Positions 20,112-28,787 of a stretch of DNA of 64,000 bases are shown here, piece by piece. This DNA comes from Vibrio hippocampi. GTDB taxonomy: Bacteria > Pseudomonadota > Gammaproteobacteria > Enterobacterales > Vibrionaceae. Every line of letters begins with the position of its first letter. The stretch's first letter is position 1. Both the position numbers and the translations under genes were made by a program. Below the pieces are notes generated by a model, which worked only from the letters and a program-made list of their open reading frames with translations, made no database searches and had not been told where the DNA came from. The stretch covers positions 433,507-497,506 of the forward strand of contig NZ_CAKLCM010000001.1 in NCBI RefSeq assembly GCF_921292975.1, written 5' to 3'.

Positions 20112-20123
20112 AGGAGAAGTCAC

Positions 20124-20642
20124 ATGCCATTACTAGACAGCTTTACCGTAGACCACACACGTATGAATGCTCCGGCAGTACGAGTAGCGAAAACGATGCA
20201 AACGCCTAAAGGCGATACCATTACTGTGTTTGATTTGCGTTTTACTGCGCCAAACAAGGACATTCTTTCTGAGAAAGGTATCCATACGCTAGAACATCTC
20301 TACGCCGGCTTTATGCGTGCTCATCTGAACGGTGATGAGGTTGAAATCATCGATATTTCGCCAATGGGTTGTCGTACTGGTTTTTACATGAGCTTAATCG
20401 GAACACCGTCTGAAGAACGCGTGGTTGCTGCTTGGATGGCTGCAATGCAAGACGTGCTGAAAGTTGAAGCGCAAAATCAGATCCCAGAGCTGAATGAATA
20501 TCAGTGTGGCACCGCGGCAATGCACTCTCTTGATGACGCAAAAGCGATTGCCCAAGCGATTATTGATGCGGGTATTCAGGTGAATCGTAATGATGACTTA
20601 GCGTTGCCAGAAGCGATGCTGCAAGAGCTTAAGGTTAACTAG
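20124..20642 (+). CDS. luxS: S-ribosylhomocysteine lyase (autoinducer-2 synthase)
   Basis: LuxS cleaves S-ribosylhomocysteine to homocysteine and DPD, the precursor of the quorum signal AI-2, and recycles the product of SAM-dependent methylation. The 172-residue protein has the metal ligands His54 and His58 in GIHTLEHL and Cys128 in YQCGTA, and Cys84 in MGCRTGF. The start at 20124 gives [12 protein letters not shown] and follows AAGGAGAAGTC. A longer in-frame reading from 20088 covers the leader hairpin and is rejected. A strong terminator separates it from the accessory insert that follows. Confidence 0.99.
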   Translation: MPLLDSFTVDHTRMNAPAVRVAKTMQTPKGDTITVFDLRFTAPNKDILSEKGIHTLEHLYAGFMRAHLNGDEVEIIDISPMGCRTGFYMSLIGTPSEERVVAAWMAAMQDVLKVEAQNQIPELNEYQCGTAAMHSLDDAKAIAQAIIDAGIQVNRNDDLALPEAMLQELKVN

Positions 20643-20691
20643 TCAACAATATGTCGTCATTACCCGACGACTTATTGCAGTCAATTAATTG

Positions 20692-20725
20692 AAACGTCCA
20701 ATGTCTTTCATTGGGCGTTTTTTTA
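20692..20725 (+). terminator. Terminator after luxS
   Basis: A 12-bp stem (AAACGTCCAATG/CATTGGGCGTTT, one T-G pair) with loop TCTTT runs into eight T residues. It marks the end of the core block before the accessory locus. Confidence 0.92.
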
Positions 20726-20886
20726 TTTTTGTATTTTGAGTATGCAGTCACTTTAATGTAAATCACTTGATATTAATGAGGTTTAAACCGTAACCTTGTT
20801 CAGGTTTTTAATATTATTCATTGCTATTGCAATTTTGTTACATTAGAATGAATTTAAGTTAATTAATATAACAAGGTGTTGATATA

Positions 20887-21204
20887 ATGGATAGATTATG
20901 GATGTTTCTTTTTCTACTAACCCCTTTTGCTGTTAATGCATCTAACTACAATATAGGAGAGGGTGTTACTATCGCAAGCATCTCTACGTGGGAAAGTTCA
21001 GATAGTAAAGGTTTGTATTTTATGCGCTCTGATGACGTGTGGTGTTATATTCCTAGCGGTGATGGTAATGTTAATTCAAGGTCGTTAATTCTCACTCTGT
21101 ATGCCACAGGGAAAAAAGCGGATATATATTGTTATACAGATACAAAATTACTAAGTAATGGACTGCCCGCTTCGCATAAACTCCATCAAATTATTGCTAA
21201 ATAA
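20887..21204 (+). CDS. Small secreted protein of unknown function, first gene of the RHS toxin locus
   Basis: The 105-residue product has a Sec signal peptide (about residues 1-18, cleavage after VNA) and a mature part of about 87 residues with exactly two cysteines, Cys53 in VWCYIP and Cys82 in DIYCYT, likely a disulfide in the periplasm or outside. The mature part alternates polar and hydrophobic residues in a beta-rich pattern. The segment SLILTLYATGKKADIYCY is vaguely reminiscent of small OB-fold toxin B subunits, but this is only a pattern impression. AAGGTG precedes the ATG. It lies 29 bases before the next small gene and 380 bases before the giant RHS gene, so an accessory role in export or target binding is plausible. 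I do not recognise the family. Confidence 0.7.
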   Translation: MDRLWMFLFLLTPFAVNASNYNIGEGVTIASISTWESSDSKGLYFMRSDDVWCYIPSGDGNVNSRSLILTLYATGKKADIYCYTDTKLLSNGLPASHKLHQIIAK

Positions 21205-21233
21205 CATGGAGATTAAGAGGGTGGGGCTATCTA

Positions 21234-21581
21234 GTGAATAAACTAGCACTATTAACTGCTGTTGCGATTGGATTAATAATCGGCTTGATGTTGATAGGAA
21301 AGCAGCATGATTATAATATCGATAGTGTTAATGGTACTGTTATAAGTATCAATGAGCGTGATTCCGAACCAAATTTTGTTCAACTTTCGCAAAGCGCAAG
21401 TCATAGTTATCCCGTTCGTCAACTTCAGCACACACTCTCAAGTAAACCTGAGTTTCTCAGCCTTCCTGATAACGTTACGTTTGATTCCACGAAAATTAAA
21501 AAGACTTCACCAATTAAAGATGAGTTGCAGGGTAAAAAGGCAAAGATTGAAACGCTAAAACAATATATTACGACAGAGTAG
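21234..21581 (+). CDS. Small membrane-anchored protein of unknown function in the RHS toxin locus
   Basis: The 115-residue protein begins at a GTG (21234) and has one N-terminal hydrophobic helix (about residues 4-21, ALLTAVAIGLIIGLMLIG). A polar, lysine-rich region follows that would face the periplasm, ending in a predicted helix (DELQGKKAKIETLKQYI). It has no cysteines and no recognised domain. Its stop is 4 bases before the ATG of the giant RHS gene, so the two are almost surely co-translated. A role as membrane chaperone or export helper for the toxin is inferred from position only. Confidence 0.65.
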   Translation: MNKLALLTAVAIGLIIGLMLIGKQHDYNIDSVNGTVISINERDSEPNFVQLSQSASHSYPVRQLQHTLSSKPEFLSLPDNVTFDSTKIKKTSPIKDELQGKKAKIETLKQYITTE

Positions 21582-21585
21582 ACCA

Positions 21586-24500
21586 ATGATAACGATCAAT
21601 AATATTAAAGGCCTTATTGGAGGTCTCGGTTTCCTATGCGCATTTTTTTCCTCAGCGATGACCATCGATGAGTCGATGATACTTAAAGGGGAGATGGAAG
21701 TTGTCGGGGGACAAGCTGAATATAGTCTTCCAATCAACCTACCCAAAGGAAGAAATAATCACGTACCGAGCTTAGAGATTAAATATCGGAGTGATGCAGG
21801 AGTGAGCAGCCTGGGCCTTGGCTTTCGAATTAACGGTATTTCTTCTATCTATCGCTGTGGGAAAAATTTGCCAATCGATGGTCAGTGGGGCGGAGTTAAC
21901 CTTGATGAAGAAGATCGATATTGCTTAGATGGTGAACGTCTAATTGCTATCAGTGGTGAAGATGGCGCGGATGGTGCGGAGTACCGTTTAGAGAAAAACG
22001 GTACTGAAAGGATTATATCATACGGAAAATCCGGTCCAGAATACTTCAAAGTATGGGCTTTAGATGGTTCGGTTAAAGAGTATGGCAATACAGAAGACTC
22101 CAAATTAGCACTGTCAAATGGTGGTATCGTTAAGTGGAGTATTAGCCAAGACAAAGATATATCTGACAATAGTATATTTTATAACTACCAGACGGTGAAA
22201 GGTGATATCTATGTGTCAGACATAGAATACGTTGGTGGGAAAGTCAGTTTTTCATATAAAAAGTCCCGACCAGAGGATAATTTCTACCATTACATCCTAG
22301 GGGATAAAAAATATCATATTTATCGAGTTGTCGATAAGATTACTTTATTTGGTAATAATGAAAGTGAAATTGGATCTTATCGCTTCAGTTATGCCATTTC
22401 TTCAGGGCAGACGCCTCTTAATCGTTTGGAGTCGTTATCCTATTGTTCTGCAAGTTTTGAGTGTAGTACACCAATACATTTTAGTTGGACTGGTCAGACA
22501 GAAACCAGTTATTTTGATGACTATACCTATCAATTAGAAGGGGCCTCTTTAGACTTTATTGATGTTAATAGAGATGGTCGATATCAACACTTTGGTAATT
22601 ATGAAAAAATTGACTCTTTATTTGAGGTTGGGCGTGGTTATTCAATTAAGCAACTAGATGGTACTACTATCACTAAGGGTAAGGAAGGGTATGGTCATGG
22701 AGGGTATGCATTAAAAGGCAATGAAGGTAACCTTGAATTAGAAACGCAATATTGGCACCAATATACATACTGGGAAAGCGTAGGTTCCAAGGGTACTTAC
22801 CACAAACGAACAGCGTATAGTTTAGAGGGACCGCAAGTTTTCAATACAAGTGTAACCACATGCTCTCTTGAACCATGGGGTTCAAGACATGATAAAATGG
22901 TTTGTTCCAGCGACAGTAGTCAAGTTGTTGGAGGTGGATTATTACCTTCATATCGCCCTAGCCTTGATAAGATAAATCAATACTTAGAAAATCACACGTT
23001 GCCTGGTGAGCAAGATGACTATATAGGTGGCTATACACTAATACCACACCACCCAAAACATTTATCCGGTGATTTTAATGGCGATGGTTTTGATACTTTA
23101 ATTGACGATAAAGGTGGTGACTCGATAACTGTTGATATTAATGGCGATGGCAGAGATGATTACTTACGTTTAAAATCGAATGATTTCAAAACACTTTACT
23201 ACGCTTTTTCAGGTAATGTAGATGAAGAAAAAGAGCTATCACTGGCAGAGTTTGAATTGATTAGATTTGCCGATATCAATGGAGATGGGTATCAAGATAT
23301 TATAACTAAATCCAAAGATAATATCGTTCGAATTTATCCATTTGATGGTAATGAATATTTAGATGCTCCCATAGAAGCTACAGTGAAAAATATGGACCAT
23401 GGGCAGTTGATAGATACTACGGAACGGAATACTTACTATGACGATGAGGGGCATGAATACTATAGCGAGAATAGATGGTTTGGTGTTCAAGGATATGAGT
23501 TTACAGACACTACAAACGATACCCATCAGCTATTTACTTTATATGATGTGAATGGTGATGGTTTTGTCGATATATTTGATGGTAAACAATTATACTTGAA
23601 TCAAATGAACTACACATTTACACCAAGTGTCTATGAGTACGATGCAATATCGAATAAAGATGATGAAATTCGTTTTTTGGATTTGGACAGCAATACTGCC
23701 CCCTCTTTGTTGTCACTTAAAGATAATGTGATAACAGTAAGAAGGAATGCTTACCATAAAGGGAATGTAAACTATCAAGGCGTTACCAAGGTAGAACAAA
23801 TTCAAGAGCATAAAAACCTATATAAACTGCGTTATGTTTCGGTTTCAAGCAGAGCTAATGAATACGCCGCAGACTATGAATATCAAGCGCCGTTTAGCTT
23901 TCCTAATGTCAAATTTACACCAGTAAAAAATGTAGTGTCATTGATTCAAAAAATCACACCACAAGCGGGTGATTATAAAAATCTATATTCAAAGTTTAGC
24001 TATGGTGGTGCTAAGCACTCAATGAATGGACATGGTTTTCTCGGTTTTGAGGAAATTAAAGAAACAAAGGTGGCAAATAAAAAAGTATACGAGGTAATCA
24101 CCACCAATTTTAATCAAGACAATGAACACCTGATTGGATTGCCCAGTGCTACGACAATAGAAAAGTATAATGACTTATCTGAGGAGCTTAGTGTTTACAA
24201 GCAACTCGACTTTAGTTACGAAGTGAAGGTTAACTCTGGTGACAGTGGGGATTACTACTATGCATATAATAATAAAACCCTAACCAAAGAGTATGATCCA
24301 TACACGGGTTCGTTAGAAAAGCAATCTACTATTACTCAAACACTAAACGATATTGGTTTGCCGACATCAACAACTGAGGTCATAACCGGTGGTTATGAAC
24401 ACAGTGGTCAGTTTAATATAACGAACGACTATACATATCGAGTAAACGAGCAACAACTCGACGCATCCCCTGATGACTTTTGGAAACGTGGTGCTATTAC

Positions 24501-27500
24501 TTTAGCTAGCAGATCGATAGTCGATCTAGACACTCGCCTTCAGAATCAAACGACTAACACGTACACTTATAGCGCATCAGGGTTGCTCATTAGTGATACA
24601 AAAACAGGTAACATAGTCGAATCAGAAAGCCTTGGTGCCGACACTGGAGCAAACAAAGAACTCAAACATCGCTACGCTTATGACCAATATGGCAATATTG
24701 CACAGGTTGAAATGTCGGGGAGCGGTTTATCATCGAGTACGACTCAATATCTCTATGACCACAAAGGTCTGCATATCGAAAAGATGACCAATGCACTAGG
24801 GCACGCATTCCTTTATCAATATAATAATTTTGGCCAACTGACCAGTGAAGTTAACTTGGCAACCAACAGAGAAACTAGTTATACCTATGATGATTTCCAA
24901 CGCCTAACAAGGCAGATTAATCCAGGGAAAAAACGTCTCAACCTCGTTGATTTTGAGTACTTTACCGCACAATATTGCGAAACACATTTTAACATTCCCT
25001 CCCCAGAGCTAGGGGTAACTTGCCAACGTACATACTCACCGGATAAAGGCGAGGTGGTGACCTTCTATAACAGTAATGGAGGAGAACTGAGGCAAGCGCA
25101 TCAAGGCTTCGATGGTCAATGGATTGTAAAAGATACCGAGATTGATCTACTTGGACGTATAACGACAATTTCACGACCTCAGTTTTTGTCAGTCACAACA
25201 CCGGCTCCGGTTGTCTCTTTTAATTATGACACTCTTGGTCGAGAAGTACTTAAGGTTGAACCAGCAGCAAGTGATGCAACGGTCAGTACGATTACTTCAA
25301 CGCGTTATGCCAATGGACAAGTGTCCAAAGTGGATGCAAAAGGTCATGTGCATACTGCTACCTATAATGTGCTCGGCCATGTTATCAAGAAAACTGAACC
25401 ATTAGTCAGCACACCTGAGAGGGGAAAACAGACGCCATATCAGTTGTACAAATACTATCCCAATGGCTTGTTAAGACATTCAATCGACTCTACTGGCAAT
25501 GAAACGCATATTCGCTATGACGTCTTTGGGCACCGTACCTTACTGGATGACCCAAGTTTAGGTCAATGGCATTACGAATATGATGCGCTTGGAAAGTTAA
25601 TTAACAAAACCGATGCGAATGGCATTGTTACGACCATTGACTATGACAAATTGGGACGCAAATTGTCAGCCACAGAAGGAGAGCGAACATCATCATGGGA
25701 GTATGGTCAATCGACAGGTTTATTAACGGCAGTCGAAGGCGGTGGGCTTAAAACGACATATCAATACAACGATGTCGGACAAGTGGCCCAAGAGACTAAA
25801 TCCTTTGAAGGTGAAGCGTTTGTGGTTGAATATGAGTATGATGACTACGAGCGATTAACCAGAGAAGTGCGTCCAAATGGCAATGGTGAACTTGCCTCCT
25901 CAGCAGGAGACAATCCACAAAACCGATTAGCGGTAGAGTATATCTATAATCCATATGGCTATATTTCAGCCATCAGAAGCCCCAAAACCTATGCCGATAA
26001 AGTGTTCACGAGTGCGAAGTTCCGTCAAGACATTAAAACACTTCTCGAAGAGACGTTAGAGCAAGCCAATCAATATCTCACACTAGCCGAAGAATTTTGG
26101 CTGCAACAGACTTACTTTGAACAAAAGGCAACCGAGTATACCAATTTAATTGGGGTTGAGTACGCTCTTGATGCCGCATCACAGCGCCTATTAGAAAACC
26201 AACAAAGCTATATTCAACAATGTAATGACGCTCGTGAATGCTATTTACGACCAACGGTTTGGTTGGTCAGTGATTTCTATGGTTCTGTAGTGAGTCAGGT
26301 GCCGTCGGAAGAGGGTGTCATCTATCGTTTAGACCATAATGGCTCAGTCAATGAACGGGGCGTCACTCAATATTCTGGCAATTTAGTAGCCGTTACTTTG
26401 GACGAATATGAGCAACAGAATTTGTTGGAGGCGAGTACTCTGTATGTTGCAGAGGATGAGCAAGGACAGCTCTATTTATCCAGTTCTTATCTGGAGTTAG
26501 ACGATGAGACGTATCAACATTTAATCAAGGCTCGGCATGATTACGTCGAAGCCGCCATCGTGGCAACGACAAACTATCATTCCGCCACTCAAATTGCCGA
26601 TACGCTGATTGAGTATTCGCAAGCCGTCATCGAGGTGAGTGGCTTATATTGTGAAGCGGCGAATCAACTTGGCGGAGCCTTGATCGACGATCAACGCGTG
26701 CAGTGTGAGAATAACAAATCTCAAAGTCAGGCAGAGCAGCTCAATTTAATTTTGACTCAGTCTGAGCTAGAAGATTCTATGGCTGACCCCGCTTATGTCT
26801 ATTATTGGCAACGACGTGAAACCGACGCCTATGGTCATACACTATCGGAGATGCTTGGAAATGGACTGGTTAATAGCTATCGACATAATGCTCGTACTGG
26901 TCGCCCGGATTTAATAACCACTCACAAAGCAGGTGAACTAGGTGCCGGTCAACAACTCGGTCTAAATTCCCCCAACTTGGTTCGTTCCTTATCCTATCGA
27001 TATGATGTCAATAATAATGTCACGCGTAGATACGATTCGATACTTGGTATACAGGATGATTATACCTTTGATGGTCTTGATCGTGTTATCGGCAATAAGG
27101 TTACACTGGATGATAACTTACAGCATGGTTTAAACAACCCAACACTGCAAAGCGGTAGTTACCAGTACGACTTAACGGGTAATCTAGTCCTAAAAAGTGA
27201 TATTGGCGAGTTAAACTATGCTGATAGCCCTTATGCCGTGTCGAGTGCTAATGGTCTTGATTATAGTTACGATAAGGCGGGAAATTTAACTAAAGCGGTG
27301 AATCAAGCCACAGGAGCCATTGAAAGAACGGTTGTTTGGAGCGAATTCAATAAGCCAGAATTTTTATCCCGTGATGGGCAAAGCGCAGAGTTTTCTTACG
27401 ACGCGAATCACAACCGATATCTAAAACAATCGAGTTCAGGATTGAGCACTTTTTACTTTAACAAAGTGTATGAACGTGAACAGGATACCCTCACCGGAGA

Positions 27501-28773
27501 AGTGACCCACAAGCATTTTATTTATGCTGAAGGAAAGTTGATTGCACTTAACTCACAGCATATGGATGCCGATAATGAACTGAGCAATAAACAGACCCGT
27601 TATCTGCATTATGATGCGTTAGAGTCAGTGGACCTTATCACGAATGGCTATGGTGACGTTGTTGAGCGTCGCAGTTATGATATTTGGGGGAATGAGCGTG
27701 AAGTTACATGGGAGACTAGCTTTGTTCAAGAGTTGATAACCAATCGCGGTTATACTGGGCATGAACATATTGAAGAAGTGGGTCTGATTCATATGAATGG
27801 TCGGGTGTATGATGCTGAGTTAGGTCGGTTTTTAAGTCCTGATCCGGTTATTCAATCTCCTTTGACTACGAATAATTTTAATCGTTACTCATATGTTTTG
27901 AATAACCCTAATAAGTATACAGATCCGACGGGGTTTAGGCATATAGAAGATTCAGACAGTCAGGGCAGTGCTATAGCAGGGAGAGATAGTATTGATCTAG
28001 GTGGGCCTCAAGATCTAAAAAGAGAAGGTTATAGAGCACGTAATGGAAACAGTAGAGATACGGGAAGACCGGTTACTGACCGAGGTATTTTAGACTTGTA
28101 TATTGGCTTAAAGTCTCTATTTGGATTTAATATCTCGGATGACGAAAGGGATTATTTGCGGTGGAAAACAGTTAGTAGATATGTAAGAGGTCTAACGTAT
28201 AAGGGCTACCAAGATATCCGTTATGAGATCAACAGATATGGGGGCTTGATCGAAGGTGTCTACGACCCCAATTTTACTGAGTCAAATGGATTCGTTGGTA
28301 AGGTTTTTGTTGAATATAACGGACTGCAATATGGTATTTTTACTCACATTGCCACAAGTGAAAAGGTAATCGTTTTTGCCGGAACTCAAATTACTGATAT
28401 CAATGATTGGAAGGCGAATGTAGCTCAAGCAGTAGGTTTAACAACTGCTCAATATACACGGGCAGTTGCCATAGGTCGGGCTTACATAGGACAAGATATC
28501 ACATTCGCGGGACACTCGTTGGGAGGAGGGTTGGCTACCGTAGCGGCCATTGCTTCGGCAAATAAAGCGGTCACAATCAATTCAGCTGGTGTCCATAACA
28601 ATACTATAGAAGGTGTAGTTAGAGATGGGTGGTCGGTTAATAATTATTTTAGTGGCGAAGATGGCATTCGAACTTTAAATGCAATGACTCCGACTAGACT
28701 GAGAGGTAATACCATAAATGTCGGCTATGCGGGCGTACATGGCTTAAGCAGTTTTAGAAAAAAATTTGAATAG
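21586..28773 (+). CDS. Giant SpvB/TcdB-like RHS-repeat polymorphic toxin with lipase-like C-terminal domain
   Basis: The 2395-residue protein has these parts in order. A Sec signal is at 1-24. An SpvB-type N-terminal domain (about 30-280, with GLGFRINGISSIYRCG) comes next. FG-GAP/VCBS calcium-type motifs (DxNxDGxxD) lie near 326, 496, 517, 564 and 654. A TcdB-middle-like region is at about 720-860. RHS/YD repeats run from about 1010 and are interrupted by a helical non-YD stretch at about 1466-1742. An RHS core with GRVYDAELGRFLSPDP near 2074 ends in PNKYTDPTGF, matching the PxxxxDPxG cleavage motif. The final ~280 residues are a different domain with GHSLGGG (Ser2311), Asp2359 and His2385, as in class-3-type lipases. 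It is likely a secreted toxin whose RHS shell encloses the enzyme. The ribosome-binding site is weak. Confidence 0.85.
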   Translation: MITINNIKGLIGGLGFLCAFFSSAMTIDESMILKGEMEVVGGQAEYSLPINLPKGRNNHVPSLEIKYRSDAGVSSLGLGFRINGISSIYRCGKNLPIDGQWGGVNLDEEDRYCLDGERLIAISGEDGADGAEYRLEKNGTERIISYGKSGPEYFKVWALDGSVKEYGNTEDSKLALSNGGIVKWSISQDKDISDNSIFYNYQTVKGDIYVSDIEYVGGKVSFSYKKSRPEDNFYHYILGDKKYHIYRVVDKITLFGNNESEIGSYRFSYAISSGQTPLNRLESLSYCSASFECSTPIHFSWTGQTETSYFDDYTYQLEGASLDFIDVNRDGRYQHFGNYEKIDSLFEVGRGYSIKQLDGTTITKGKEGYGHGGYALKGNEGNLELETQYWHQYTYWESVGSKGTYHKRTAYSLEGPQVFNTSVTTCSLEPWGSRHDKMVCSSDSSQVVGGGLLPSYRPSLDKINQYLENHTLPGEQDDYIGGYTLIPHHPKHLSGDFNGDGFDTLIDDKGGDSITVDINGDGRDDYLRLKSNDFKTLYYAFSGNVDEEKELSLAEFELIRFADINGDGYQDIITKSKDNIVRIYPFDGNEYLDAPIEATVKNMDHGQLIDTTERNTYYDDEGHEYYSENRWFGVQGYEFTDTTNDTHQLFTLYDVNGDGFVDIFDGKQLYLNQMNYTFTPSVYEYDAISNKDDEIRFLDLDSNTAPSLLSLKDNVITVRRNAYHKGNVNYQGVTKVEQIQEHKNLYKLRYVSVSSRANEYAADYEYQAPFSFPNVKFTPVKNVVSLIQKITPQAGDYKNLYSKFSYGGAKHSMNGHGFLGFEEIKETKVANKKVYEVITTNFNQDNEHLIGLPSATTIEKYNDLSEELSVYKQLDFSYEVKVNSGDSGDYYYAYNNKTLTKEYDPYTGSLEKQSTITQTLNDIGLPTSTTEVITGGYEHSGQFNITNDYTYRVNEQQLDASPDDFWKRGAITLASRSIVDLDTRLQNQTTNTYTYSASGLLISDTKTGNIVESESLGADTGANKELKHRYAYDQYGNIAQVEMSGSGLSSSTTQYLYDHKGLHIEKMTNALGHAFLYQYNNFGQLTSEVNLATNRETSYTYDDFQRLTRQINPGKKRLNLVDFEYFTAQYCETHFNIPSPELGVTCQRTYSPDKGEVVTFYNSNGGELRQAHQGFDGQWIVKDTEIDLLGRITTISRPQFLSVTTPAPVVSFNYDTLGREVLKVEPAASDATVSTITSTRYANGQVSKVDAKGHVHTATYNVLGHVIKKTEPLVSTPERGKQTPYQLYKYYPNGLLRHSIDSTGNETHIRYDVFGHRTLLDDPSLGQWHYEYDALGKLINKTDANGIVTTIDYDKLGRKLSATEGERTSSWEYGQSTGLLTAVEGGGLKTTYQYNDVGQVAQETKSFEGEAFVVEYEYDDYERLTREVRPNGNGELASSAGDNPQNRLAVEYIYNPYGYISAIRSPKTYADKVFTSAKFRQDIKTLLEETLEQANQYLTLAEEFWLQQTYFEQKATEYTNLIGVEYALDAASQRLLENQQSYIQQCNDARECYLRPTVWLVSDFYGSVVSQVPSEEGVIYRLDHNGSVNERGVTQYSGNLVAVTLDEYEQQNLLEASTLYVAEDEQGQLYLSSSYLELDDETYQHLIKARHDYVEAAIVATTNYHSATQIADTLIEYSQAVIEVSGLYCEAANQLGGALIDDQRVQCENNKSQSQAEQLNLILTQSELEDSMADPAYVYYWQRRETDAYGHTLSEMLGNGLVNSYRHNARTGRPDLITTHKAGELGAGQQLGLNSPNLVRSLSYRYDVNNNVTRRYDSILGIQDDYTFDGLDRVIGNKVTLDDNLQHGLNNPTLQSGSYQYDLTGNLVLKSDIGELNYADSPYAVSSANGLDYSYDKAGNLTKAVNQATGAIERTVVWSEFNKPEFLSRDGQSAEFSYDANHNRYLKQSSSGLSTFYFNKVYEREQDTLTGEVTHKHFIYAEGKLIALNSQHMDADNELSNKQTRYLHYDALESVDLITNGYGDVVERRSYDIWGNEREVTWETSFVQELITNRGYTGHEHIEEVGLIHMNGRVYDAELGRFLSPDPVIQSPLTTNNFNRYSYVLNNPNKYTDPTGFRHIEDSDSQGSAIAGRDSIDLGGPQDLKREGYRARNGNSRDTGRPVTDRGILDLYIGLKSLFGFNISDDERDYLRWKTVSRYVRGLTYKGYQDIRYEINRYGGLIEGVYDPNFTESNGFVGKVFVEYNGLQYGIFTHIATSEKVIVFAGTQITDINDWKANVAQAVGLTTAQYTRAVAIGRAYIGQDITFAGHSLGGGLATVAAIASANKAVTINSAGVHNNTIEGVVRDGWSVNNYFSGEDGIRTLNAMTPTRLRGNTINVGYAGVHGLSSFRKKFE

Positions 28774-28787
28774 TAATTGGAAGTGAA

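Noticed and set aside
21586..28773. Type VI secretion Rhs effector
   Set aside because: No PAAR domain at the N-terminus and no VgrG or Hcp nearby; the N-terminus is a Sec signal followed by an SpvB-type domain.
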